Shown piece after piece: positions 20,501-30,165 of a stretch of 64,000 bases of DNA (the stretch's first letter is position 1; each line of letters opens with the position of its first letter). Origin of the DNA: Volvox africanus (taxonomy: Eukaryota; Chlorophyta; Chlorophyceae; Chlamydomonadales; Volvocaceae). The notes under the pieces are model-generated. The model saw only the letters and a program-made list of their open reading frames with translations. It ran no database searches and was not told the origin of the DNA. The position numbers and the translations under genes were made by a program. The stretch covers positions 486,916-550,915 of the forward strand of contig BSDZ01000030.1 of NCBI GenBank assembly GCA_030268105.1, written 5' to 3'.

Positions 20501-21623
20501 CCCGGATGCGCCTTGGGAAAGTGTTTCCATGGACTTCGTAGTCGCGCTGCCCAAAACTGAGGGGGGATACGATGCGGTGTTCGTAATGGTCGATCGTCTA
20601 ACTAAGATGGTTCACCTAGCACCATGCACATCATCCTGCACGGCTGAGCAAACCACACGTTTGTTTTTCGATAACGTGGTTCGGTTACACGGGATTCCCA
20701 AAAATGTGATCTCGGACCGCGGTGGACAGTTCACGTCTAAGTTTTGGGAAGCGCTCTGCAAACTAGTTGGCATGAGCGTCAACCTGAGCACGGCGTATCA
20801 CCCGCAGACTGATGGTCAAACCGAACGCACAAACCGCACGTTGGGTGATATGTTGCGCAATTATGCTGGTCGCACACCACTTGTTTGGGATACGTATTTG
20901 ACTGCCGCAGAATTCGCGCTTAACAATGCTGTTAACCGCTCTACAGGCAAAAGTCCGTTCTTTCTTAACTACGGATTTCATCCCGCGCTACCCGTGTGGC
21001 GTGAGTTGGAAGTGAACGTGCCTGTTGCTAAACTTTTTGCCAAGTCTTTTATGTCCCGAATCACAGACGCTAAGTCGTGTTTGGACGCGGCGCAGCAACG
21101 AACGACGGAATACTATAACAAATCCAAGCAGGATGTGACGTTTTCGGAGGGGCAACTCGTGTTGCTAAGTACCAAGAACTTGCGTTCCTTGGCCGACGGA
21201 TCCCGAAAACTCTTACCCCGCTGGATTGGCCCGTATCCTGTCGTGCGCATGGTTGGGAATGTGGCTGTGGAGCTTGCATTGCCCACTGATATGACCATTC
21301 ACCCCACGTTTCACGTATCGCTTGTTCGTCCGTATCGTAGTTCGGAACCCGTCCCTGAGCCTGCTAACGCCCCCGCAACGATCGAACCAGTTCCCGAGAC
21401 CTGGATCGCTGGTAAACAGAAGTTTTACGATGTGGAGTGGGTGTTAGATTATCGTGCACGTCGTGTGGGCCGACACCAACGTAAGCGGACAGTACACGAG
21501 TACTTGGTCAAGTGGACAGGGTATACCAGCGAGCACAACTCATGGGAACCGGCACGCAACTTCTCGCAGGACATGAAGCCCCTGCTCGAAGAAGCCCGCA
21601 AACGTGCCACGCAAGCCCAATGA
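17571..21623 (+). pseudogene. pol: gypsy1 pol, nearly full length
   Basis: The frame follows the gag UAG in phase. It encodes the pre-protease domain (about 17690-17995), protease ([12 protein letters not shown], about 18200-18235), RT (18860-19500, YLDDILVY), RNase H (SDASMFG, TDHKPL), integrase (zinc finger CSLC; SMDF, SDRGG, GQTER triad) and a C-terminal chromodomain (EYLVKWTGY...NSWEP). Two defects stand out. A TGA at 17694-17696 replaces CGA. A 9-bp in-frame deletion near 18983 removes Thr-Leu-Arg from the RT motif [14 protein letters not shown], including a conserved Arg of the nucleotide-binding fingers. The rest, through 21623, is uninterrupted, making it the longest coding stretch in the window. 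Confidence 0.94.
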
Positions 21624-21682
21624 CCCTTGCAGTCGATGCTGTATAAAGCAGCAAGGACGCTGCATACGGGAGGGGGGATAAT

Positions 21683-22506
21683 TGTTGTGCTACGGTTCAT
21701 TTCCCGCCGACGCGTAGGTCGATGCGACCCTACAAGGCGAAGTGCTATTGTGATGAACACATTGCATATGAATGAATCTGCATGATATAAATGTATTCGC
21801 ATATATTTATATATGCATCTGGCATGTTGTCATTATCCATCGCGACATCGCATCATGGCAAATCCGCCTAGCATGCATGAATGACCGAATCATTGAAGTG
21901 CGCATTATGCTCGTGCTATGAAACGATAAGTAATATTATCTGATATAATATTACTTCATTAAAGCACACGTTGAGAGCGCCGCACTTGTCGCGATGCATG
22001 CCCTGCAACCGGATATCGTTATCCGGACCCTTGCATCATGCGAATGCCGGAAAGGCTTATACGTTGTTACGAGTAGACATCGCCTATACGCAGTAGGGTT
22101 GTCACATCTAGGATCGGCCTCCTAATGTGAATCGTACGGCACTGCGATGCTGCGAGTATAACAGATGCGAGGACGGCTAAGCTAGACGAGACATTCGATA
22201 CCGGAGAACACTTGTGTGTTCTGCATTACTATTGCTATACGATATTCTACTTAGCCCGAGCTAAGCCTGAACTTCGCTAATTACCGCCGCGTGATGATTG
22301 CTTGCTTCCGGCGCTGACGGCGATTTCGTCCATTGCATCATTCCGACCTGTAAGACCGTAAGTTATATCTCTCTTCGTCTTGAAGTCTTCCGCTGTCTCT
22401 GTTTGCTCGCGCTTGCCTTGCTGTACTTGCAAGTGCTCGCGCATCGTTGTCGAAAGTCTCCAGACGTGCAGATACTTATGAGCAAACGCGAACGAGAGGT
22501 ACAACA
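21683..22506 (+). repeat. LTR1, 3' LTR, with polypurine tract at 21668-21677
   Basis: An 824-bp LTR preceded by GGGAGGGGGG and ATAAT. Its first 50 bases match the GTTCATTTCCCGCCGAC subtype (as at 40040), while the next bases match the GATGCGACCCTACAAGG subtype (as at 49819), so it looks recombinant. It ends ACAACA, followed by the ACACA duplication. Confidence 0.92.
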
Positions 22507-22511
22507 ACACA

Positions 22512-23297
22512 CGGGTGTCCAGGCTTCGAGGGAAGCGAAACCTCCTTTCTTCGTCAAATTCGTAAGCAGGGCCGCAATAATGGAGTAAATTTTTATAAAC
22601 TTACGGAAGTAGTTCGTCAAACCCAAGAACTGGCGTAGTTCGGTGAGGTTCTGCGGCGCGGGCCACTCGTGAACCACAGCTACCTTCCGTGGGTCCATCC
22701 TTATTCCCGTGGCCGACACGATGTGGCCCAAATACTCCACTTGAGGCTGCGCCCAAAAACACTTGGTGCGTTTAGCAAACAATTGCTCCAGCTTCATCAC
22801 CTCAAGCACGAGCTCGAGATGCTTCAGATGCTCCTCGCGCGTCTTGGAATATATTAAAATATCATCCAAATAACAAACTACGAACCTGTCGATATACGGT
22901 CTGAACATGCGATCCATCACTGCTTGAAATGTGGCGGGCGCATTAGTGAGTCCAAACGACAAGACCGTATACTCGAAGTGACCAAAGGGGGTCCGGAGAG
23001 CGGTTTTCGGAATATCAGAGGCAGCAATGCGTATCTGATTATACCCTTGTTGAAGGTCAATCGAGGAAAAATAAGCTGAGCCTTTCAGCTTTTCAAACAG
23101 GTCATCAACACGCGGCAAAGGGTAGCGATTTTTGTTCGTGGTCGAATTCAAGCCCCAAAAATCAATGCACATACGCAACGTCCCATCCTTCTTACCGACA
23201 AACAATATCGGTGCAGAATATGGCGAAGTGCTGGGCCGAATCATACCCTTTGCGAGCGGATCCCCCACTTGCCGCTTCATCCGCCCAACTTTGGCAG
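22512..23297 (-). pseudogene. gypsy2b RT, minus strand, 3' truncated
   Basis: The frame from 23280 downward carries [39 protein letters not shown] and YLDDILIYS, then the RT connection to FASLEAWTPVC, where the inner gypsy1 inserted at 22511. It is very close to the plus copy at 12118-12890. RT is open, but RNase H is cut off. Confidence 0.9.
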
Positions 23298-23298
23298 C

Positions 23299-24173
23299 TT
23301 AACCTGTACATAGGTTGTGAAACGGGTTGTGCTCGAGCACAAGAGGGATCGTATAGTCAGCAGGGAACATAGGTGGGAGCCCTGGGATGTCGCCAAAGAC
23401 ATCAGCATATTTATGCAGGAGGGCTTCGACCTCAAGATCCTTCACGGTGGACTGCGCGGTGGAAGCATTCGATTGCACCCGTGGCCTCACAAGCAACACA
23501 TGGGCGCCTTTCCGTATCATCCGATCGGTTTCTTTGTGCCCAATTAGCTTGGGTTCTTGATTTCCGCTGACGATCGCCGCCAAAGCAAAATTAACCTCAG
23601 GCTCTGCAACAGTTCCGCCCTCCTTGGTGTGACATCTTGGTACGACAGACAAGGTACCTTAGTCGATAGGTTCCCTTTTGCACAATGGCCAATTGTGCTG
23701 GACTCCACATCGATGCGCGCGCGGTACTGTCGTTATGTCGCGGCACCCAATGTCCATGTAGTGCTGTCTCCAAGAGACCTTGTTGCACTCATTGGGCCCT
23801 AACACACAGAGGGACCTTCGACGACTAAGGGTGATCCTGCCCACGATGGGATGCTTACCCTCATCAACGAGGGTAACCTGTCACAATCAGACGACTGTGG
23901 GGTCGACCCCAACACATTCACCTCCTTTGCTGAGATGAAGTCGTCACTGGCACTAGTATCCTCAAGTGCCTTCATCATTCGACCAGCGAGGCTGACTTCA
24001 ATAACGGAAACACAATAATCTTTCAGAGTTGACTCCACAGATAACAAAAGTGATTCCAGGGCGGGCTCAAAATTAACAAGAACCGCTACAGGGGCTTCAT
24101 ACCAGACATCAAAGGCATAGGACAATTCTGGCAACAGAACTGCGGATCCCGCCATGTTCACATCATCAATCAA
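23299..24173 (-). pseudogene. gypsy2b protease and linker, minus strand
   Basis: The frame 24173-23799 encodes YAFDVWYEAP and KALEDTSASDDFISA, with the same DTS change of the catalytic DTG as the plus copy. A frameshift follows, and a linker frame 23652-23299 leads to RT (QYADVFGDIPGLPP-like end). The shared defect shows common descent from an already inactive parent. Confidence 0.85.
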
Positions 24174-24385
24174 TACAGTGCCTGACTTGAATCAGAGGAC
24201 ACGTTGCATACTGTTTAACAAAGCGGTAGCCCTACGCTGGCTGTGAAATGGTAGCCACAAACATGCAGGAGTGTCCGGACATTGATGTCTACATCTCCTG
24301 TACCTGACCAGCTGTTCGAACGGCTCACTTTGAGATGAGGGGATGAACAAACGATACGTTCTCAAGGACTAAAAGCAACGATGCT

Positions 24386-25336
24386 TCACAGTTGGACATA
24401 CGAATGACCACCGACCATGCATTTGTTCAGCTGTCCCGGATGGAGTCCACTCCGAATCAATCCAGGCATCCCCCTACTTTGACCGTGGGGCCAAAGGCAG
24501 CAACAATGGCAATCCATCATGAGATAACCCACCGCACATCTCCAACAGAGAGTGATCTCCTTCCGACGCACAAGCTTCGATTGTGTACACTCCCCTTTTG
24601 TCAGTCAGGAGTCCTGCGCTTGCATGGCAGTCACATGAGGCACAAATCTCAAAGCATTCTGTCTAGCTGGAATACGCATCTCAGCTCTTAGGACAATTGG
24701 CATCACAAGAGCCTCAAAATGTGATTAGTAGGCAGTTACAGTTTCATTCGGAAACATGAAAATGAGCCAAAGGCTAACATACAGTGTGCCTCAATATCAC
24801 GTGACTGAGCTTCTGGGGTAAAGCGTGCAAGTAGGGTGACAGTCAACTCATCAAACGTGAAGTTTTCCCATGCAGTGATCCCTTGATCATACCATGTCTT
24901 TGCTATACCCCCGAGGGTATTCCCAACAAAGAGACACCTCACCTCATCATGTTCACCGCCACGGACCAACTGCAGGTACTTCCAAATATCACGTAGATAG
25001 AAACGAGTTGCACTCACAATGTCACGTCCAACATTCATATCATGCAAGATAAACAATTTCGGTGCTGTGATAGTAAACCTCTTCACCTCATTACCATTGG
25101 CGCGGTCTTGCATTTGAGGCGATAGCAAACCCCGTTGATCGGCAATTTCCATCTGTAACCGTCAGGGCTGCCAAGTGTGGCGTAGTAAGATGGATAGGGG
25201 CCTGAAACACAAGAGGATCTTGAGCAGTAATTGTGTCAATAGTCTCAGGATCCCTATCAAACATTCTAGGAACGGTACCCAGCTCAGGTTGACATGCCAA
25301 GCCTACAAACGACGGGTCGTCACGTCCCGCCATCAT
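24386..25336 (-). pseudogene. gag: gypsy2b gag, minus strand
   Basis: This starts MMAGRDDPSF at 25336 and follows the plus copy (10061) with a frameshift near 25140 (ADQRGLL versus RQRGLL) and another near 24750. It has the same TAA after TAY, the same internal deletion and the same degenerate knuckle (CWRCAVGYLMMDC). It cannot encode functional Gag. Confidence 0.85.
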
Positions 25337-25529
25337 GGAACACTGACCAATATATTCAAATTGCGTGACAATAAACGATGCACAAAATTCTAAAGCAAGT
25401 GTGCAAGCGATTCACACGAACCTAGCACAAGAATACAAGCAGTTTGGTCAGCACACCGACAATACTCTTGCAGACTTCGAGTAGATATGGCAGATACGTA
25501 TTCAGTTGGTCCCTGTAGTCCGCGCGATC

Positions 25530-25770
25530 AAAGCCTCCAGCTGATTAGAACGCAAGTTGTAACCAGGAGCTATCGCAAGCGGTGCCCGACCACTAGTTTC
25601 ACCTGCAACTCAGAGCAAAGGCTCACGCCACAATTGCAGTAAACCACAAAGGTATAACAGCAATCACAATTTGGAAACAACAGTATCTAATACAGCGTGG
25701 ACAAGTACTTCAGCAATAATGTCTAGTGGGCGACGTCGTCCATGGTCGACAATCATCCTAGAAAGAACTT
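25530..25770 (-). pseudogene. gypsy2b ORF0 remnant without the 380-bp insert
   Basis: On the minus strand the exon-1-like RRRPLDIIAEVL...AVLDTVVS lies at about 25755-25680, and the CAG acceptor with GETSG follows near 25610. This copy shows the uninterrupted leader and so defines the ends of the insertion at 9366-9745. The start codon and donor are degraded as in the plus copy. Confidence 0.5.
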
Positions 25771-25827
25771 ACTTCCGATTGAGCATCATTAGACAATCAG
25801 GCAACGAACCTGTCTCGATACCAAATT

Positions 25828-26619
25828 TGTTGTACCCTTCCTTCTTCGATTATGCACTGAATCTGCACGTCTGAGTATTAGCTACTCGTGCATGGTGCTT
25901 ACGAACAGTAAGACACTTCAGTGCGAGCAACATGACAGCGGAAGACTTATAAATAAGGAAAGATTCAACTTACAATGATCTTCAGTTGCAAATTAGAAGT
26001 CTGCCGTCAGACCCCGCGGACAGCGTTCATCATCCGGCTGGGAATACTATGCTGGAATAGCTCAGGCCGATAATAAATGAGTAAAACGTATATATCAGAA
26101 TCAGACCGAGTTAAGTACACGAGTACTTGATCCCAATTAGCGTCAAGCCGACTTCGGTCTCTAGGCGGCCGTCCTCGCACCTATCACGTCGCGATACCGA
26201 TGTGCAGTACAGGTCTCACTGGATTCCGATCTCAAGTGTGAATACCTTCGTAGCACTGTTCTAAATATCGTGTCGTCTGTGATATTAATGGATGCAATGC
26301 ATGCAATATGCGAAGGTCCAAATATCGATATCCGGTTGCCGACCCAACCCAACGCAATCGTCGCCTTCTCGCATACGCGTATGGTTTATGACGTAAATGA
26401 GGTAATAATATTTAAAATATTATTTCGTGATATAATATGCCAATGGATCGAGTCAAACATGTTGACCGACAGCGCGATGTCGTAGATGATAATGCAGCAT
26501 GCCTGATTAGCTAGATATACTTGAGTATATCATGCTAATATGATTGTATTATGCCTCATCATGCTCGAATGCAGTGCGGTCTACTTCGGTGCCAACGGTG
26601 ATCGAACCAGAGTACAACA
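25828..26619 (-). repeat. LTR2, 5' LTR of minus gypsy2b, with primer site
   Basis: A 792-bp reverse LTR2 (TGTTGTACCC...AGTACAACA). The reversed primer-binding site CGAACCTGTCTCGATACCA ends about 4 bases before it (25806-25824), so it is the 5' LTR. The right flank resumes the outer integrase gene at 26620. Confidence 0.9.
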
Positions 26620-27579
26620 TCTTGCACCGCTGAACAAACAGCACGATTATTTTTCGATAATGTGGTACGATTACACGGCGTTCCTAAAAATGTGATATCC
26701 GATCGCGGCGGTCAATTCACGTCTAAGTTTTGGGAAGCGCTATGTGAGCTCGTCGGTATGCGCGTTCATTTGAGCACAGCATATCATCCACAATCCGATG
26801 GGCAAACCGAATGCACAAATCGCACGCTGGGCGACATGTTGAGGAATTTCTCGGGATGCACACCCTCTGTTTGGGATACATTCCTGACTTCGGCAGGATT
26901 TGCGCTTTACAACGCTGTTAACCGCTCAACAGGTCAAAGCCCTTTCTTTTTGAATTACGGATTCCATCCTGTGCTACCCATGTGGCGAGAGTTGGAAGTT
27001 AATAATCCAGCGGCTAAAACCTTTGCCAAGTCGTTCCTATCCCGCATGACAGATGTGAAGGCATGCTTGGACGCGGCACAACAACGGACGACGGACTATT
27101 ATAATTAATCCAAACGAGACGTAACATTTTTGGTGGGACAAATGGTATTATTGAGCACTAAGAACTTGCGTTCGCTCGCCGACGGTCCCCGTAAATTGCT
27201 ACCTCGCTGGATTGGTCCATATCCCGTTATTCGCAAGGTAGGGAATGTAGCCGTGGAGCTATCCCTACCTTCTGACATGAATATCCATCCCACATTTCAT
27301 ATTTCCCTCATACGCCCTTATCGTGGCACAGCACCCGTTACAAACGACACAGATGCCCCTGCCGTAATGGACCCCGGTCCCGAGACCTGGATCGCAGGCA
27401 AGCAAAAAGTGTATGATGTGGAGCGGATACTGGATCATCGGCGGAAAGTGCACGAATATCTGGTCAAGTGGACTGGCTATTCTAGCGAGCATAATTCGTG
27501 GGAGCCAATGCGTAACTTCTCGCCGGAAATGAAGCCCCTATTGGAGGAAGCTCGCCTACGTGCCACGCAGATCCAATGA
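26620..27579 (+). pseudogene. gypsy2b integrase end and chromodomain (continuation of 11689-13868)
   Basis: Resumes at [14 protein letters not shown], seven bases of integrase having been lost. It contains SDRGGQF and GQTEC (catalytic Glu kept, next Arg changed to Cys). A TAA at 27106-27108 replaces Lys in YYNKSKRD. The remaining frame 27109-27579 reads through the integrase C terminus (HPTFHISLIRPY) and the chromodomain [21 protein letters not shown] short in-frame deletion removes the VRRIGRQ linker before the chromodomain. Stop at 27577-27579. Confidence 0.9.
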
Positions 27580-27638
27580 TCTCTGCAGTTGATGCTGTCC
27601 GATGCAGCGAGGACGCTGCATACGAGAGGGGGGATAGT

Positions 27639-28450
27639 TGTTGTACGCCGGTTCGATCACCAGCTGCACCGAAATAGGCCGCAATGCATTCGAACATTAT
27701 GAAGCATAATACAATCATATTAGCATGATATACTCGAGTATATCTAGCTAATCAGGCATGCTGCATTACCACCTACGACATCGCGCTGTCGGTCAACATG
27801 TTTGACTCGAGGCTGATAATTAATGTGCGATCTATCCATTGGCATATTATATCGCGTAATAATACTTTAAATATTATTACCTCATTTACGTCATAAACCA
27901 TACACATATGCGAGAAGGCGACAATCGCGATGGTTGGGTTGGCAACCAAATATCGATATTCGGACCTTTGCATATTGCATGCGTTGCATCCAATAATATC
28001 ACGAATTACGCGGTATTTAGAACAGTGCTACGAAGGTACTCACACTTGAGATCGGAATCCAGTGAGACCTGTACTGCGCATTGGTATTGTGACGTGATAG
28101 GTGCGAGGAAGGCCGCCTAGAGACCGAAGTCGGCTCGTGCTACTTTGGACTAAGTACTCGTGTACTTAACTCTTTCTAATTTGCATACATACTTTATACT
28201 CATTTATATTCGGCCTGAGCTATTTCCAGCACAGCATTCGCAGCCGGATGATGAACATTGCCCGCGGGGTCTGACGGCCATCTACCGACTTGTAAACAAA
28301 GACTATTGTAAGTTGGATCTTTCCTTATTCTTGAGTCTTCCGCTGTCACTTTGCTCGCATTGGATCACCTTGCTGTTCGTAAGCTTGGTGCGCACTAGTT
28401 AACATCCAGACGTGCAGATTCAGTGCATGATTGAAGAAGGAACGATACAA
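27639..28450 (+). repeat. LTR2, 3' LTR of plus gypsy2b, with polypurine tract 27624-27634
   Basis: Starts TGTTGTACGCCGG right after GAGAGGGGGGATAGT. It ends AACGATACAA at 28450, lacking the final bases; LTR3 sequence follows after two A bases. About 812 bp long, nearly identical to 8463-9189 over the shared part, as expected of an LTR pair. Confidence 0.92.
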
Positions 28451-28452
28451 AA

Positions 28453-28529
28453 CCACAAGCACTCCGGCACGAGTATCTAACACCCAGACGTGCAGAAAAG
28501 TGCATGATTGACGAAGGAGCGATACAACA
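28453..28529 (+). repeat. LTR3 3' end (partial)
   Basis: 77 bp matching 8304-8380, the end of solo LTR3, with one substitution, and followed by the same GTGCC. The rest of this LTR3 copy was lost when the 20-kb nest formed. Confidence 0.88.
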
Positions 28530-29019
28530 GTGCCATGCACTCCATTTAGCCCTGGTGGACAGCAAGACCCAAGGAGCAGACAACGGCCCCCTCATCAAGC
28601 TTTCAAAAGCAGAGGCCCCTCATCCATTTGCAACCAGAACGCTTTCAGCACAGCACGAAGCTCCAACCCAACAAACATGTCGTTGATGGGCTGTGTGCTC
28701 CCCACTGGCATTCAGCAGCAGAATCTAGCGGATCAATGGTGCAGCCAACCCTGCTCCTGGTGGTCAGCTCACGGGCCACTACTCTGATTGTTGTCACTGC
28801 TGTGATTTGGTCAATGTGGCCACAGATTCGCCATTAGAAATGGCAATCCTCCATGTTGACCCATCCATTCTCTCCAACTCATGGCAGCAGCCCTCCCTGC
28901 TGAGGAGCAGGCCTTCTTGAACTGCATAGATACGCATGCTACATACGTGGCTGAGGTACAGCTGGGACTCAGACATGATTGGGATGTGTTCGGGTGCGGA
29001 ATGCACACATACGAGCGGA

Positions 29020-29133
29020 GGCCCCTTAGCTCAGCTCGTTAGAGCGTTGTGCTAATACGGACAGGAGACTGGTGAGGAAACCTCGAACACGGTGGGCACG
29101 CCAAGGTCATCGGTTCGATCCCGATAGGGGCCA
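29020..29133 (+). tRNA. tRNA-Ile(AAT) with a 40-nt intron
   Basis: The acceptor stem pairs GGCCCCT (29020-29026) with AGGGGCC (29126-29132), with discriminator A at 29133. The D arm is GCTC...GAGC, and the T arm is ATCGG TTCGATC CCGAT. The internal promoter boxes are intact (A box TAGCTCAG...GTTAGAGC; B box GGTTCGATCCC). The anticodon loop reads CTAATA, then the intron 29058-29097, then A, giving anticodon AAT and an intron in the canonical place after position 37. The anticodon stem has one T-C mismatch (28-42). CCA is not encoded; after the discriminator the sequence reads CCTATT. The product would decode Ile codons. Confidence 0.93.
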
Positions 29134-29140
29134 CCTATTA

Positions 29141-29205
29141 GCCCAACGCACACACAGACACGCACCACCATGCACACACGCGCGTGCGCGCGCGCACACA
29201 CATTC
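29141..29205. repeat. CA/CG dinucleotide microsatellite
   Basis: A stretch of alternating purine-pyrimidine (ACACACAGACACGCAC, then a run of CG/CA) just downstream of the tRNA gene. Such tracts can adopt Z-DNA, but no function is visible. Confidence 0.8.
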
Positions 29206-29402
29206 TACTTGTGAAGGCGGTCCATGACGTACATTACCCAGCGATATGCGCAATGGTGTCCAATAGCCGTCTGTCTCTCAGCCCATCATCAAAGGTCCAC
29301 CACCATACAACCTACAACCATACATAGGAAAGCCACATACCTGAACATGAGCATGGGCCCGATGAAACAGAGACACTTACCTTTGAAGCCGTGCCTGTTG
29401 TA

Positions 29403-30106
29403 TGTTGTATCCTTCCTTCTTCGATTATGCACTGAATCTGCACGTCTGAGTATTAGCTATACGTGCATGGTGCTTACGAACAGCAAGACACTTCAGTGCA
29501 AGCAACGTGACAGCGGAAGACTTATAAATAAGGAAAGATTCAACTTACAATGATCTTCAGTTGCAAATTAGGAGTCTGCCGTCAGACACCGCGGGCAGCG
29601 TTCATCATCCGGCTGGAAATGATATGCTGGAATAGCTCAGGCACCTATCACGTCACGATACCGATGTGCAGTACGGGTCTCACTGGATTCCGATCTCAAG
29701 TGTGAGTACCTTCGTAGCACTGTTCTAAATATTGTGTCGTCTGTGATATTAATGGATGCAACGTATGCAGTGTGCAAAGGTCCGAATATCGATATCCGGT
29801 TGCCAACCCAACCATCGCGATCGTCGCATTCTTGCATACGCGTATGGTTTATGATGTAGATGAGGTAATAATATTTAAAATATTATTACATGATATAATA
29901 TGCCAATGGATAGATCGCGCATTCATTATCAGCATTGAGTCAAACATGTTGACCGACAGCGTGATGTCGTAGATGGTAATGCAGTATGTCTGATTAGCCA
30001 GATATACTCGAGTATATCATGCTAATATGATTGTATTATGCTTCACAATACTTGAATGTGTTGCGGCCTTCATTAGTGCGAACGGTGATCGAACCCGCGT
30101 ACAACA
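29403..30106 (-). repeat. LTR2, 3' LTR with a 130-bp deletion
   Basis: 704 bp instead of about 815-845; the segment around the CTCAGGCCGATAA...GGCGGCCGTCC block is missing near 29641. The perfect 25-bp AT palindrome is at 29865-29889 and an 18-bp one at 30001-30018. Confidence 0.9.
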
Positions 30107-30165
30107 ACTATCCCCCCTCCCGTATGCAGCGTCCTCGCTGCATCGGACAACATCAACTGCAGAGA

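Larger units (their letters stand above)
16387..22506 (+). mobile_element. gypsy1 element with ACACA target duplication and a telomere-repeat scar
   Basis: The element starts TGTTGTGC at 16387 and ends ACAACA at 22506. It is flanked by ACACA at 16382-16386 and 22507-22511; the right flank continues as minus gypsy2b RT. Inside, the 5' LTR breaks near 16640, a short head-to-head telomere-like tract follows, and gag resumes in mid-gene. Pol, polypurine tract and 3' LTR follow. Lost are about 570 bp of LTR, the primer site, ORF0 and the first 120 or so gag codons. Confidence 0.88.
13869..26619 (-). mobile_element. gypsy2b element, minus strand, nested in the plus gypsy2b
   Basis: Read on the minus strand: 5' LTR 26619-25828, primer site, ORF0, gag, protease and RT to 22507; then a gypsy1 block (22506-15777); then integrase and chromodomain 15776-14744, polypurine tract and 3' LTR 14684-13869. 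About 0.8 kb of RNase H and integrase start are missing around the inner block, so the two halves do not meet cleanly. The flanking integrase of the outer element lacks 7 bases and shows no duplication. Confidence 0.88.
8463..28452 (+). mobile_element. gypsy2b element, plus strand, carrying nested insertions
   Basis: The outermost layer of the nest is a plus-strand gypsy2b: truncated 5' LTR (8463-9189), primer site, gag, protease, RT, RNase H and integrase start to 13868, then integrase end, chromodomain, polypurine tract and 3' LTR from 26620 to 28450. The 12.75 kb between is a minus-strand gypsy2b that contains a gypsy1. Seven bases of integrase are missing at the junction (between 13868 and 26620) and no target duplication is visible, so the junction was trimmed. 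Both outer ends are eroded into host or LTR3 sequence. Confidence 0.88.
28530..29395. repeat. Complete host tandem unit with a tRNA gene
   Basis: GTGCC at 28530 and GTGCC at 29391 delimit an 861-bp unit. Its start matches 8381-8462 and its end matches 6903-7039, so in the array the end of one unit joins the start of the next at the LTR3 insertion point. It holds the tRNA-Ile gene (29020-29133) and a CA/CG microsatellite. In 28612-29019 and 29206-29390 I see no convincing protein gene or element. This is the only likely host DNA in the window. Confidence 0.75.

Noticed and set aside
22298..22588. Recurrent 76-96 codon frames (MLASGADGDFV... and its antisense partner) at the end of every LTR1
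   Set aside because: They lie on both strands of LTR ends (R/U5-like region), recur only because LTR copies are near identical, and differ in start and end between copies.
13869..26619. Whole 12.75 kb insert as a single novel giant element
   Set aside because: It resolves into known parts: a minus gypsy2b with LTRs at both ends and an inner gypsy1 with its own target duplication.
28530..28837. Overlapping 60-85 codon frames upstream of the tRNA as a host exon
   Set aside because: Several frames compete, there is no codon-level conservation to test, and no motif is present; kept as noncoding host unit.
29865..29889. AT-rich palindromes as bacterial-type terminators or tRNA-like structures
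   Set aside because: They are perfect DNA palindromes in the middle of LTRs of a eukaryote, lack a T-run context and repeat in all copies.
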